Shown in pieces: positions 16,575 to 25,572 of a stretch of DNA of 64,000 nucleotides. The stretch's first letter is position 1, and every line of letters starts with the position of its first letter. Below the pieces are notes generated by a model. That model was given only the letters and a program-made list of their open reading frames with translations, was not told where the DNA came from and ran no database searches. A program made the translations under genes and the position numbers. Source of the stretch: Paenarthrobacter sp. A20 (GTDB lineage: Bacteria; Actinomycetota; Actinomycetes; Actinomycetales; Micrococcaceae); the NCBI RefSeq assembly GCF_024168825.1, contig NZ_JALJWH010000001.1:4898001-4962000 (forward strand), written 5' to 3'.

Positions 16575-17867
16575 CTAGCCCAGCGCGCTCTTCGCTTCGT
16601 CCATGGCCTTCTTGGCAGCTTCTGCGGGTGACATCCGGTTGAAGTGCACTTCCAGGCCGTAACGGCCAAAGGCCTCGACGGCGGAACTGGAACCTGCCGG
16701 CGGCACGGGCACTGAGTCTCCCAGTTCGGAGGAGATTTCGTCGATGAACTTGGCAGTGGCGGCGTCCTCCGGCGTCAGCTTGGGAAGGACAGCGGCACGG
16801 ACCTCCGAGTTGCCCGGAATACCCCGGTCTGCCAAGGCAATTTCGCCGGCCTCCACATTGTTGGCGAGGAAGTCGATGAACTTCTGCACCTCAGCCGGGT
16901 GCTTGGTCCGGGAACTCGCGGACCAGAACTGGGATGACTTGTAGAACTGCTTTGCGCTGGCGGCATTGCCGTCCGTGCTCGGCGGGCGGTGGATCTCAAG
17001 CGGCTGGCCCGAGGCTTTGGTGAGGGCGCTCAGCTGGTTGGACCAGTACCAGGCAAGACCAAACCTGTTGGTGGCCAGGCCCTGCTGATCCACCGACGCT
17101 GTGGCGTCCTCGGTCATCACTGAAGCGGGAGGCACCGCCTTGGAGTCGCGGAGTTCAGCCTGGTATTCGTACCAGCCCGTGAGGTCGCCCTCGTCAAAGC
17201 CGAACTTGCCGTCGGAGGTAAACAGCGATTTGCCGTGCTGGCGGAACCATAGGTTCATGGGAGCGTCGCCGCTGACGGCACCCGAGCCATAAACACCGCT
17301 CTTGCTGCCTTCGGTGATGGAGGCAGCCGTCTTGTTGTACTCATCCCAGGTCCACGTCTTGTCATCGGGCAAGGTGACACCGCTGGCTGTGAGGAGCGAA
17401 GGGTTCGCCAAGACGACCTGGGCGTTCACGCCTGCAGTGACGGCGTACTGCTTGCCTTCAACCTTGCCGGCATCTGCCACGGCAGGATCGAACTTGCCGA
17501 GGTCCACATCCTTCAGTTCGAGGAGTGCCCCGCGTTCGGCGTACTCACCCAGGTAAGCGGCGTCCATTTGGATGATGTCCGGGGCGTCCTGCGATGCGAC
17601 CTGGGTGGCCAGCTTGTCCCAATAGCCGGACCAGTCGCCGTACTCACCTTTGACCTTGATGGTGGGATTTTCCGCTTCGAAAGCGTCAATGAGTTTTTGG
17701 GTCATCTTGTGGCGAACATCCGAACCCCACCAGCTGAAGCGAAGGGTGACGGTTCCATCGGAGGCGGCTTGCTGGGAGCCGCCTCCACAACCGGTCAACG
17801 TGATGGCGACGGCGGCTGCGGCCGCTGCTACTTTCGCGGCTAATTTTCTGCGTGCTCGAGGAGACAT
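16575..17867 (-). CDS. Orphan extracellular sugar-binding lipoprotein (CUT1 family 1)
   Basis: 430-residue ABC binding protein. Seen: Arg/Lys-rich N-terminus, hydrophobic core AAAAVAITLTGCGGG with lipobox LTGC, and the solute-binding family 1 body. It is a close relative of the protein encoded at 25573: both share RFSWWG, EYGDWSGYWDKLATQVA, DAPDIIQMD, LPDDKTWTW and FWSASSRTKHP. No permease gene accompanies it, so it may feed the permeases at 27108-28974 or another system. ATG at 17867 (after TTG at 17870) is favoured by AAGGAC spacing. A LacI-type box, GAGAAAACGCTTTCTC, lies 33 bases upstream of the start. Confidence 0.88.
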   Translation of the reverse strand: MSPRARRKLAAKVAAAAAAVAITLTGCGGGSQQAASDGTVTLRFSWWGSDVRHKMTQKLIDAFEAENPTIKVKGEYGDWSGYWDKLATQVASQDAPDIIQMDAAYLGEYAERGALLELKDVDLGKFDPAVADAGKVEGKQYAVTAGVNAQVVLANPSLLTASGVTLPDDKTWTWDEYNKTAASITEGSKSGVYGSGAVSGDAPMNLWFRQHGKSLFTSDGKFGFDEGDLTGWYEYQAELRDSKAVPPASVMTEDATASVDQQGLATNRFGLAWYWSNQLSALTKASGQPLEIHRPPSTDGNAASAKQFYKSSQFWSASSRTKHPAEVQKFIDFLANNVEAGEIALADRGIPGNSEVRAAVLPKLTPEDAATAKFIDEISSELGDSVPVPPAGSSSAVEAFGRYGLEVHFNRMSPAEAAKKAMDEAKSALG

Positions 17868-17899
17868 CAAACGTCCTTATCTGAGTCGTGCGCTACGGG

Positions 17900-17915
17900 G
17901 AGAAAACGCTTTCTC
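17900..17915. promoter_or_regulatory. LacI-type operator box upstream of the orphan binding protein
   Basis: GAGAAAACGCTTTCTC is the reverse complement of GAGAAAGCGTTTTCTC found next to the LacI gene at 39822. It lies 33 bases before the start codon at 17867, where it would block transcription or early elongation. Confidence 0.6.
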
Positions 17916-17988
17916 AGCCTAGGTGTGCGCTACATCACTCGTCAAGGGAGTTTTTGTTTGTTTGAGCTATCACTTTTAACAAAAGCGC

Positions 17989-19281
17989 TCAGACTGCCGT
18001 GCGGGTGCGCCGGGCTGAATACCTCCACAGCAGGAGCCCAATCACCACTGCAGACGCCATGCCCAACGCCCCTGTGACCACCAGCCCGGCTCGTACGCCG
18101 AAGTCCTCCGTCAGCCAGCCGGCAAGCAGCCCACCCAAAGCGTGACCGCCCAAAAGCAACGGAAAGTAGAGGGCAAGAACCCGGCCGCGTACGCTGGCAC
18201 CCGCTTCAAGCTGCACTGCGGTGGCTGCACTGGTAAGGAACACCAGCGTCATGAAGCCAACCACAATCAACATCACCACGAACCACTCCTGCGTGGGCAT
18301 CAGGGCAGCGAGCAACTGCGTCAGCCCGAAGAGTCCAGCACTGGCAACGATCCCCTTACGGCCAAACCGCTTGATCCGTGTAGCCACCAGCGCACCAGCC
18401 AGGGCGCCCAACGCACTGACCGTATTGAAGAGACCGAAACCGGCAGGACCGCTATGCCACACACCGTCCGCAAAAGCGGCGAGGACCACAGGGCCGTTCA
18501 TTCCAAATGCGCCCAGCAAGCCCGCCAGGAGCATCGTCAGCAGGAGGGGAGGTCGTGCCCGGACAAAGCGGAACCCGGCCAGGATCTGACCTTTGCGCGC
18601 CGTGGGATCAGGAGATTCGGGAGAATGGTGCAGCTCGTCGGACCTGATGGATGCAATCATCACCAGGACCGCCACGCCAAGACAGGCGTTGGCAGCGAAC
18701 GCCGCCGCTGGTCCTGCCTGGGCAATGACGACGCCGGCCAGGGCAGGTCCGGCCATGGCACCCAGTTGGCCAACGGCGCTGTTCAGGCCAATTGCTGCTG
18801 GCAGCCCGGCATCGCCCACCACCTCATTGACGAACACCTGGCGTGCCGGTCCATCAATGGCACTGGTGATCCCCAACGCGATGCAGGAGGCGTAAACCAC
18901 CCAAACGTCGCTGCCGCCCATCGCGTTCCATACAGCCAGGCCGGCGGCCAGCAATGCGGCGACGGACTGGCAGACCAGGAGGATGCGGCCCTTTGGGAAA
19001 AGGTCCACCAGAACGCCACTGATGGGGCCCACTACCAGCATGGGAAGGAACTGGAGCGCGACGGCGAGGCCCACTGCGGCCGGGCTTCCTGTCAACTGCA
19101 GCACCAGCCAATCCTGCGCCAACCGCTGCATCCACACGCCACCGCTCCCCACCAGGGACAGCGCGACGAAGACCCGGTAATTGTGGTGCCGCAGCGGGTA
19201 GTGCCAGGACTCCATGGAGCGGGCACGCGCTGCCGGAGCTTTGGTGGATTTGGGGCGCAGTGGGAACGGGCGCGGCGACAC
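17989..19281 (-). CDS. MFS transporter (MFS_3/enterobactin exporter-like)
   Basis: 430-residue major-facilitator protein, about twelve hydrophobic segments. Seen: HYPLRHHNYRVFVALSLVG at the start of TM1, WLVLQLTGSPAAVGLA, and GPISGVLVDLFPKGRILL with the conserved D-x-x-x-(R/K) loop between TM2 and TM3, typical of the MFS_3 group of drug and siderophore exporters. Start is GTG at 19281 without a strong ribosome site; a later ATG at 19215 is possible. It lies between sugar-uptake genes but is separated from them by a palindrome at 19326, so a link to glycan use is not established. Substrate unknown. Confidence 0.8.
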   Translation of the reverse strand: MSPRPFPLRPKSTKAPAARARSMESWHYPLRHHNYRVFVALSLVGSGGVWMQRLAQDWLVLQLTGSPAAVGLAVALQFLPMLVVGPISGVLVDLFPKGRILLVCQSVAALLAAGLAVWNAMGGSDVWVVYASCIALGITSAIDGPARQVFVNEVVGDAGLPAAIGLNSAVGQLGAMAGPALAGVVIAQAGPAAAFAANACLGVAVLVMIASIRSDELHHSPESPDPTARKGQILAGFRFVRARPPLLLTMLLAGLLGAFGMNGPVVLAAFADGVWHSGPAGFGLFNTVSALGALAGALVATRIKRFGRKGIVASAGLFGLTQLLAALMPTQEWFVVMLIVVGFMTLVFLTSAATAVQLEAGASVRGRVLALYFPLLLGGHALGGLLAGWLTEDFGVRAGLVVTGALGMASAVVIGLLLWRYSARRTRTAV

Positions 19282-19325
19282 GGGGCGGTCTGCTCGATTC
19301 AGCGGGTTGGGGGCGGATTCTTATG

Positions 19326-19388
19326 GAGTTTTTGTACAGCTAATGCCCTTAAGGAGGCTCCTAAAGGGCATTAGCTGTACAAAAACTC
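19326..19388. repeat. 63-bp near-perfect palindrome, TTTTTGTACAG family
   Basis: 25-bp perfectly complementary arms beginning GAGTTTTTGTACAGCTAATG, with the centre AGGAGGCTCCT itself symmetric. A relative with the same outer arm lies at 49451-49515. It abuts the stop codon (19387-19389) of the DUF624-like gene and sits before the MFS gene. Confidence 0.85.
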
Positions 19389-20037
19389 AGCGATGGGAGC
19401 GGATCTTGATGGCTGCTGCGGCCAGGACCAGGGTCCCGGGCACGATCACGAACAGGGCCTGCAGCATCCAGACGAAGACAACGGTCATGAAGACGGCCGC
19501 GAGCAGGAGGAGCGAACCACTCCAGTCGCGCAGCGAATCAGCTTTGGCGCTGGCGTAGGCGGCAGCCCAGCGTTGCTGGCCCGGTACCTCAACAGGCTGC
19601 TGGCCTGCATCGCCGTCCCAGTTCACCCCGCCGCTCCAGTTGGCGGCGACCCGCAGGAAGAGGACCGCCCCTGCCGCGGCGAGAATCAGGGTGGCGGGCA
19701 GGATGGCTGCCCGGCCGGGCAGTTGACCCACCAGAGCGAGCAACAGGTTCAAGACAATCACGACGGCGGCTGCCGCCGTCGTGATTCCCATCTTCCAACT
19801 GCCTGGAAGCGCGCGGCGGAAGTTCCCCCACAAGCTGCGGAGGGAATCGTCCCTGCCGCTGAGGTGCCTCTCCAGGTGCGCGACGCCGGCCGCATAGGCA
19901 GCCGGCGCCGTCACCAAGGGGACGGACAGGAGGAGCACGATGACCCCCGCCAGGATGGTCTCGGCGAAGAGGGCAAAGCGGTTGACCGGAATGCCGGGAT
20001 TCCCCGACGACTTGCCGGTGGCGTTCATGGTGCTCAT
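19387..20037 (-). CDS. DUF624-like membrane protein
   Basis: 216-residue integral membrane protein with about five hydrophobic stretches (ILAGVIVLLLSVPLVTAPAA, AAAAVVIVLNLLLALVGQLP, ILPATLILAAAGAVLFL, AAVFMTVVFVWMLQALFVIV). The early loop VPLVTAPAAYAAGVAHLERH has the position and style of the DUF624/YesL family (GP/AP followed by a helix and charged residues), but similarity is weaker than for the gene at 10150. It is the last gene of the second ABC operon, 25 bases after the permease, so it may be the YesL counterpart of that system. Confidence 0.6.
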   Translation of the reverse strand: MSTMNATGKSSGNPGIPVNRFALFAETILAGVIVLLLSVPLVTAPAAYAAGVAHLERHLSGRDDSLRSLWGNFRRALPGSWKMGITTAAAAVVIVLNLLLALVGQLPGRAAILPATLILAAAGAVLFLRVAANWSGGVNWDGDAGQQPVEVPGQQRWAAAYASAKADSLRDWSGSLLLLAAVFMTVVFVWMLQALFVIVPGTLVLAAAAIKIRSHR

Positions 20038-20062
20038 TTTTCAGTACTCTCTTCCGTGTCCG

Positions 20063-20989
20063 TCAGCCTTTGAGGCCCTGTGTTGAAACGCCTTCGACGA
20101 TGTAGCGCTGGAAGACGAGGAAGAAGACCAGGACCGGGAGGAGCGCCAGGACGGACATGGCGATCATGGCTCCGTAGTCCGAGGACTGGGTTTGGTCCAC
20201 GAAGAGCCGCAGCGCCAGCGGGAGCGGATATTTCTCGGGGGTGTTCAGGTAGAGCAGCGGGCCCAGGAAATCGTTCCAGCTCCAAATGAAGGAGAAGATC
20301 GAGGTGGAAATCAGGGCCGGTTTCATGAGCGGGAGCATGATGGACCCGAAGATTCTCACGTGCCCTGCGCCGTCGATGCGGGCTGCCTCGTCCAGTTCGG
20401 CCGGGAGGCCACGCATGAACTGGACCATGAGGAACACGAAGAACGCGTCCGCGGCGAGGAACTTGCCGATCAGCAAGGGTACGTAGGTGTCCACGAGGCC
20501 GAGCTGTTGGAACACGATGTACTGCGGGATGATCACCACGTGGAAGGGCAGGAGCAAGGTGGCGATCATCATGCCGAAGAACAGTCCACGGCCGGGAAAG
20601 TTGATCCTCGCGAACGCGTAGGCCGAGATGGACGCCGAGAGGACCGTTCCCACCACGGCGCCGACGGCCAGGATCAACGAGTTGGTGAAGAACGTCAGGG
20701 TGGACACCCCGCCGATGCCTTCCATGGCGGTGGCAAAGTTATCGAAGCTGAAGTTATCCGACCACAACGCATTGTTGGCGCCGCCGATCTCGGAGTTCGG
20801 CTTGAAGGATGAGGCGATCATCCATAGGGCCGGATAGAGGACCATCGCCACCAGGGCCAGGGCAATAATGTGGAAGATGGTGCTCTTGATGCGTTTGACC
20901 GTGCCGGACTCGGACTTCGGGTTGTAGACCGGCGCCGGAGTCGCGGGCGTTGTGGGTTGGTTTTGGGTGGGTGTTGCCATGGTTGTCAT
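20063..20989 (-). CDS. Sugar ABC transporter permease, MalG-like (CUT1), system 2
   Basis: 308 residues; Pro/Thr-rich cytoplasmic N-terminus, then six hydrophobic segments from FHIIALALVAMVLYPALWMI. The CUT1 permease signature and EAA loop read ELDEAARIDGAGHVRIFGSI. Overlaps the stop of the upstream permease by four bases. It closely resembles the permease at 27108 (both contain ARIDGAGH and QYI.F.Q.G.V.T), so the two transport systems are related duplicates. The ATPase subunit is not encoded nearby. Confidence 0.9.
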   Translation of the reverse strand: MTTMATPTQNQPTTPATPAPVYNPKSESGTVKRIKSTIFHIIALALVAMVLYPALWMIASSFKPNSEIGGANNALWSDNFSFDNFATAMEGIGGVSTLTFFTNSLILAVGAVVGTVLSASISAYAFARINFPGRGLFFGMMIATLLLPFHVVIIPQYIVFQQLGLVDTYVPLLIGKFLAADAFFVFLMVQFMRGLPAELDEAARIDGAGHVRIFGSIMLPLMKPALISTSIFSFIWSWNDFLGPLLYLNTPEKYPLPLALRLFVDQTQSSDYGAMIAMSVLALLPVLVFFLVFQRYIVEGVSTQGLKG

Positions 20990-21936
20990 TTCGAATCACC
21001 GCTGTAGTGGACCCAGGACTTGGAGGTCTTGAAGAAGATCAGCGTGATGATGCCGACCACGATCACCAGGAGCCAGGCCATGGCCGAGGCGTAACCCATC
21101 CGGAAATCGGAGAAACCGCGCAAGTACAGGTAGAGGGTGTAGAAGAGGGTGGAGCCTGCCGGGCCGCCCTCACCGTTGGAGATGATGTAGGCCGAGGCGA
21201 AAATCTGGAACGCATGGATGGTTTCCATCAGCAGGTTGAAGAAAATCACCGGGGAAAGCATGGGCCAGGTGATGTTGATGAACTTCCGGACCGGACCGGC
21301 GCCGTCCATCGACGCTGCCTCGTACAGGTCGGCGGGGATCTGCTTCAGGCCGGCCAGGAAAATCACCATCGGGGCGCCGAACTGCCACACGGTCAGCAGG
21401 ATCATCATGCCCATGGTCATGTCCGGGTTGCCCACCCAGCCGCCAAGGTTGATCCCGAAGAAGGACAAGCCCTGGTCCACGGGACCGGAATCGCCGAACA
21501 TGGCCTTCCACACGATCGCGATGGACACCGACGCTCCGATCAGGGACGGTGCGTAGAACGCGGAGCGGTAGAAACCCTGGCCCTTGCGTTTGCTGTTGAG
21601 CAGCATCGCGATCGCCAACGCCGCCGCGAGTTTGAGCGGGGTACCGAAGACCACATATTGCATGGTCACGCCCACGGACTGCAGGAACCGTTCGTCCTGG
21701 AACAGCGAGGTGTAATTGTCCAGGCCGATCCATTTGGGGGCATCGAAGAGGTTGTAGTTGGTGAAGGACAGGTACAGCGAGGAAATCATCGGGCCCACGG
21801 TCAGGGCGATGAATCCCAGCAGCCAGGGCAACAGGAACGTGTAGCCGGCGCGGGCGTCCGCCCCGCGCCGCCGCGATTTACGCGGCCGCGAGGGAACGGA
21901 CGCGGTGCGCCTGCTCAGGGTTGGGCTTTGAGTCAC
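20986..21936 (-). CDS. Sugar ABC transporter permease, MalF-like (CUT1), system 2
   Basis: 316 residues with an Arg/Ser-rich N-terminus followed by AGYTFLLPWLLGFIALTVGP, the usual first membrane segment of MalF/UgpA proteins, and the EAA loop LYEAASMDGAGPVRKFINI. Start codon GTG at 21936, 49 bases after the binding-protein stop. The family partner is encoded at 20063. The homologue of system 3 (28030) shares WLLG.(I/L)A.(I/L)TVGPM and the LYL(S)FT(N/D)YNL segment. Confidence 0.9.
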   Translation of the reverse strand: MTQSPTLSRRTASVPSRPRKSRRRGADARAGYTFLLPWLLGFIALTVGPMISSLYLSFTNYNLFDAPKWIGLDNYTSLFQDERFLQSVGVTMQYVVFGTPLKLAAALAIAMLLNSKRKGQGFYRSAFYAPSLIGASVSIAIVWKAMFGDSGPVDQGLSFFGINLGGWVGNPDMTMGMMILLTVWQFGAPMVIFLAGLKQIPADLYEAASMDGAGPVRKFINITWPMLSPVIFFNLLMETIHAFQIFASAYIISNGEGGPAGSTLFYTLYLYLRGFSDFRMGYASAMAWLLVIVVGIITLIFFKTSKSWVHYSGDSK

Positions 21937-21985
21937 AAGATCAGTCCGTCAGTTGGGAAGGCCGGTTCAGACACAGAAGGTCTGC

Positions 21986-23272
21986 TTAGGCGTTCTGCTT
22001 GATGAGGTCTTCGGCTTCCTTGAACCACGCATCCGCTGCGCCGTCCACGGTGAGCTTGCCGTAGTTCAGGTCCTGGGCGACCCGCTTGAACGTGGACTCC
22101 AGCGTGCCGAACCCAACAATGGGCGGCTCCGGGGCGTCCTTGAGGTACTTCTCGATGGACTTCTCGTAATCGACCACCAGTTTGTCGGTGCCTTCGAACG
22201 TGGTCCCGTCGCGCTGGGTCTTCGACGCCGGAACACCGCGGGAGGTCTTGAAGATCTGGCCCACCTCGGGATCGTTGACCATGAAGTCAATGAACCGGGC
22301 AGCAGCGTCCTTGTACTTGGTCTTCGCGCTGGCCACCATCAGCATGGACGGCTTCAGGAACAGGCCCAGGTTCTCCGGATCATCCGAGGGAACAGGTACC
22401 AGCTTGAGTTCCTTCGCACCGGAGTCCGCGAGGTAACCGGCCATGAAGTTATCCCATGTCACTTCCGTGGCGGTCACGTTGGAGCCGAACGGGGACTTGG
22501 GCAGCAACTGCGTGGCCTTGTCCTCTCCTACAATGGCCCCGGTGCCGCGCAGATCCGCGGTGAGGTTGAACCACTTCTTCAGATCATCCTTGGAGAACCC
22601 AAGCTTGCCTTCGTCCGTGAAGGCCTTGATGTTGTTCTGCCGCAGCCAGATGTTGAAGTTCCACCAGATGCCGGTGTAGTCGGTGCCGCCGAACAACGTC
22701 CCGTTGCCCTTGGCGCCAACCTCGGCCAGGAACGCGTTGAACTCCTTGTAGGTCCAGGACCCATCCGGCTCCGCGATACCCAAGGAAGCGAGCTTGGCAG
22801 GATCATAATAAACAGCAAAAGCATTCGTGCTGGTCGGGATGCCGTACGTCTTGCCACGGATCTGGCCCGACGGCAACAAAGACTTCTCGAAAGCGTCCGT
22901 GTTGACCTTCACCGTGCCAAGATCCAGGAGTTGGTTCCGCTGGCCGTAGTCACGCAGGTAGGACAGGTCCCACTGCATCACGTCCGGCAGGCCACCACCG
23001 GCAGCCTCGGTGGCGCGCTTCTGCCAATACCCCGCAAAGTCGGAGAAGTTGCCGTTGACCTTGATATCCGGGTTCTTCGACTCGAACAACGCAATAGCCT
23101 TGCGGGTACGCTCAGCGCGGTCGTCGTTGCCCCACCACGTGTACGTAATGGTCACGGGATTCTCCGCCGAACCAGCCTGCCCAGCGGTCGAGGACTGGCC
23201 ACACGCGGCCAGGAATGCAGCAGATGCAGTGCCCAAAGCCACCGTGCCCAGGAACTTCCTTCTATCAATCAT
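21986..23272 (-). CDS. Sugar-binding lipoprotein (Tat-type signal), system 2
   Basis: 428-residue solute-binding protein. The signal reads MIDRRKFLGTVALGTASAAF followed by LAACG: twin arginine with FLG suggests export by Tat before lipid attachment at the Cys, unlike the Sec-type signals of the other three binding proteins here. Body is the family 1 fold with TYTWWGNDDRAERT, DFAGYWQKRATEAAGGG and LPDVMQWD. ATG at 23272 is preceded by AAGGAGG, an ideal ribosome site; the longer open frame upstream is not coding. It is divergent from the GH42 gene, sharing its promoter region, so beta-galactosides are a reasonable substrate guess. Confidence 0.9.
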   Translation of the reverse strand: MIDRRKFLGTVALGTASAAFLAACGQSSTAGQAGSAENPVTITYTWWGNDDRAERTRKAIALFESKNPDIKVNGNFSDFAGYWQKRATEAAGGGLPDVMQWDLSYLRDYGQRNQLLDLGTVKVNTDAFEKSLLPSGQIRGKTYGIPTSTNAFAVYYDPAKLASLGIAEPDGSWTYKEFNAFLAEVGAKGNGTLFGGTDYTGIWWNFNIWLRQNNIKAFTDEGKLGFSKDDLKKWFNLTADLRGTGAIVGEDKATQLLPKSPFGSNVTATEVTWDNFMAGYLADSGAKELKLVPVPSDDPENLGLFLKPSMLMVASAKTKYKDAAARFIDFMVNDPEVGQIFKTSRGVPASKTQRDGTTFEGTDKLVVDYEKSIEKYLKDAPEPPIVGFGTLESTFKRVAQDLNYGKLTVDGAADAWFKEAEDLIKQNA

Positions 23273-23480
23273 GAGAGCCTCCTTGCTCAGTTGGTGCAAG
23301 TTTGTCGAGTTATCTACAACGTGGCAGTGATCTCGCTTACACTCGTTCTGAATCGATACAATATCCCTAAACCGGGATCTGGGCAAGCGTTTTCCAAAGA
23401 GTACGTTTTCCCGGATACGCTGCACTCATACCTCCTGCACCACCCGCACCAGCCCGGCCAACTTGACGAAGGAGTCCCCC
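23273..23480. promoter_or_regulatory. Divergent promoter region of binding protein 2 and GH42
   Basis: 208 bp. GGGCAAGCGTTTTCCAAA (core AAGCGTTTTC at 23385-23394) matches the LacI-type box of the cluster, followed by GTACGTTTTCCC at 23401. TGAATCGATACA at 23349-23360 is a second near-palindrome with central CG, perhaps for another LacI-family protein. Confidence 0.5.
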
Positions 23481-25499
23481 TTGACCTCCCCCGAAATCCC
23501 CCGCAGTCGATCTGTCTGGCACAGCGTCGACGGCCTCGCCTACGGCGGCGACTACAACCCGGAGCAGTGGCCTGAAGACATCCGGCTCGAGGACATCGAG
23601 CTCATGAAGGAAGCCGGCGTAAACTTCCTCAGCGTCGGTATCTTCTCCTGGGGACTCCTGGAACCCGCCGAAGGCACCTACGACTTTGGCTGGCTGGATG
23701 ACGTGATGGACAACCTCCATGGCGCCGGCATCAAGGTGGCGCTGGCGACGGCCACCGCGTCACCGCCGGCATGGCTGGCCCGCAAGTACCCCGAAATCCT
23801 CCCCGTCACCGCGGAAGGAGTCACGCTGGAGCGTGGCTCGCGGCGCCACTACACGCCGTCGTCCTCTGTCTACCGCCGCTACGCCACCGCCATGACGCGC
23901 ATGATCGCCGAACGGTACAAAGACCACCCGGCCCTGGCGCTCTGGCACGTTGACAACGAACTCGGCTGCCACGTTGGCGAGTTCCACGGCGAAGAAGACG
24001 CCGCCGCATTCCGCGCCTGGCTGGAACGCCGATACGGTTCCATCGAGGCCCTCAATGAAGCCTGGGGAACGGCCTTCTGGTCCCAGCACTACGCCTCATT
24101 CGAGGAAATCATCCCACCCGGCGCGGCCCCCACCACCCTCAACCCAGGCCAGCAGTTGGACTTCGCACGGTTCAACTCCTGGGTGTTCATCGATTACTAC
24201 CGTGAGCTGCTGGCCGTGATCCGCGAGGTCACCCCGGAAATTCCGGCCACCACCAACTTCATGGTCTCCAGCGCCACCAAGACCCTGGACTACTTCGACT
24301 GGTCCGAGGACATGGACGTCATTGCCAACGACCATTACCTGGTGGCGGCGGACCCGGAGCGCGAAATCGAGTTGGCCTTCAGCGCCGATCTCACCCGCGG
24401 CGTAGCGGGCGGCCAGCCCTGGATCCTCATGGAACACTCGACGTCCGCGGTCAACTGGCAGCCGCACAACCAGCCCAAGATGCCCGGCGAAATGCTCCGC
24501 AACTCGCTGGCGCACGTGGCCCGCGGAGCCGATGCCGTGATGTTCTTCCAGTGGCGGCAGAGCAAGACCGGCTCGGAGAAATTCCATTCAGCCATGGTTC
24601 CGCACGGCGGCCGCGACACGCAGGTGTGGCGCAATGTGGTGGACCTCGGAGACGCTTTGGCCAAGCTGCAACCCGTCAGGGGCTCCCAGGTGGAATCACG
24701 GGTGGCGATCATCTTCGACTACGAGGCCTGGTGGGCTTCGGAACTGGATTCGCACCCGAACAATTCGCTGAAATACCTCGACACGATGCGCGCCTTCCAC
24801 CGGGCTTTGTATCTGCGCGGGATCACCGCGGACTTCGTCCACCCCTCCGCCAACCTCGCCGGTTACGACCTCATCCTGGCCTGCACCCTCTACGCCGTGA
24901 CGGATGCCGCGGCTGCTTCAATAGCCGCCGCCGCCGAGGGTGGGGCCACGGTGCTGGTCAGCTACTTCAGCGGGATCGTCGACGAACGGGATCACGTCCG
25001 CTTGGGCGGATACCCCGGCGCCTTCCGCAAACTCCTGGGCATTCGCAGCGAGGAATTCCACCCGCTTTTCCCCGGAACCTCCGTCACGTTGAGCGACGGA
25101 TCCACGGGCTCCGTATGGAGCGAACACGTGCACGCGGACGCCTCGACGGAGGTTGTTGCCACCTTCACGGATTACCCGCTCGACGGCGTCCCGGCACTGA
25201 CGCGCCGCGTTGTCGGAACCGGTTCCGCCTGGTATCTCGCAACGCTTCCCGACGCCGGAAGCATCGACTCCTTGACCGCGCGACTGGTGGAGGAAGCCGG
25301 GGTGACGGCCGTGGCCGAGGCGGTTGCCGGCGTCGAACTTTCCCGCAGGCGCGCCGCAGACGGCCGCAGCTTCCTGTTCGCCATTAACCACAGCCGGGAG
25401 GACGCCACCGTGAAGTCCGACGGCGAGGAACTCCTCAGCGGTGGTCGCTTCGGTGGCGTTGTACCCGCCGGAGCCGTGGCCGTCATCGCGGAAGACTGA
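23481..25499 (+). CDS. Beta-galactosidase, GH42
   Basis: Hydrolyses terminal beta-D-galactosides, in this setting probably galactan side-chain oligosaccharides. Seen: YGGDYNPEQWPEDIRLEDIE at the N-terminus typical of GH42, acid/base Glu160 in WHVDNELG, nucleophile Glu318 in ILMEHSTS, then the trimerisation domain (VAIIFDYEAWWASELDSHP) and a C-terminal beta domain; 672 residues is normal. No signal peptide. TTG at 23481 is taken as start because AAGGAG sits six bases before it; another TTG at 23463 lacks a ribosome site. A hairpin terminator follows at 25513. Confidence 0.92.
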   Translation: MTSPEIPRSRSVWHSVDGLAYGGDYNPEQWPEDIRLEDIELMKEAGVNFLSVGIFSWGLLEPAEGTYDFGWLDDVMDNLHGAGIKVALATATASPPAWLARKYPEILPVTAEGVTLERGSRRHYTPSSSVYRRYATAMTRMIAERYKDHPALALWHVDNELGCHVGEFHGEEDAAAFRAWLERRYGSIEALNEAWGTAFWSQHYASFEEIIPPGAAPTTLNPGQQLDFARFNSWVFIDYYRELLAVIREVTPEIPATTNFMVSSATKTLDYFDWSEDMDVIANDHYLVAADPEREIELAFSADLTRGVAGGQPWILMEHSTSAVNWQPHNQPKMPGEMLRNSLAHVARGADAVMFFQWRQSKTGSEKFHSAMVPHGGRDTQVWRNVVDLGDALAKLQPVRGSQVESRVAIIFDYEAWWASELDSHPNNSLKYLDTMRAFHRALYLRGITADFVHPSANLAGYDLILACTLYAVTDAAAASIAAAAEGGATVLVSYFSGIVDERDHVRLGGYPGAFRKLLGIRSEEFHPLFPGTSVTLSDGSTGSVWSEHVHADASTEVVATFTDYPLDGVPALTRRVVGTGSAWYLATLPDAGSIDSLTARLVEEAGVTAVAEAVAGVELSRRRAADGRSFLFAINHSREDATVKSDGEELLSGGRFGGVVPAGAVAVIAED

Positions 25500-25512
25500 C
25501 ACAACACGCAAG

Positions 25513-25557
25513 AACCGCGCCCCGGGCTGATCACGAATGATCGCCCGGGACGCGGTT
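25513..25557. terminator. Bidirectional hairpin between GH42 and binding protein 3
   Basis: AACCGCG-C-CCCGGG pairs with CCCGGG-A-CGCGGTT around a 17-nt loop that itself holds GATC/GATC. It lies between convergent stop codons at 25499 and 25573. Confidence 0.65.
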
Positions 25558-25572
25558 CCCGTTGCAGAAAAG

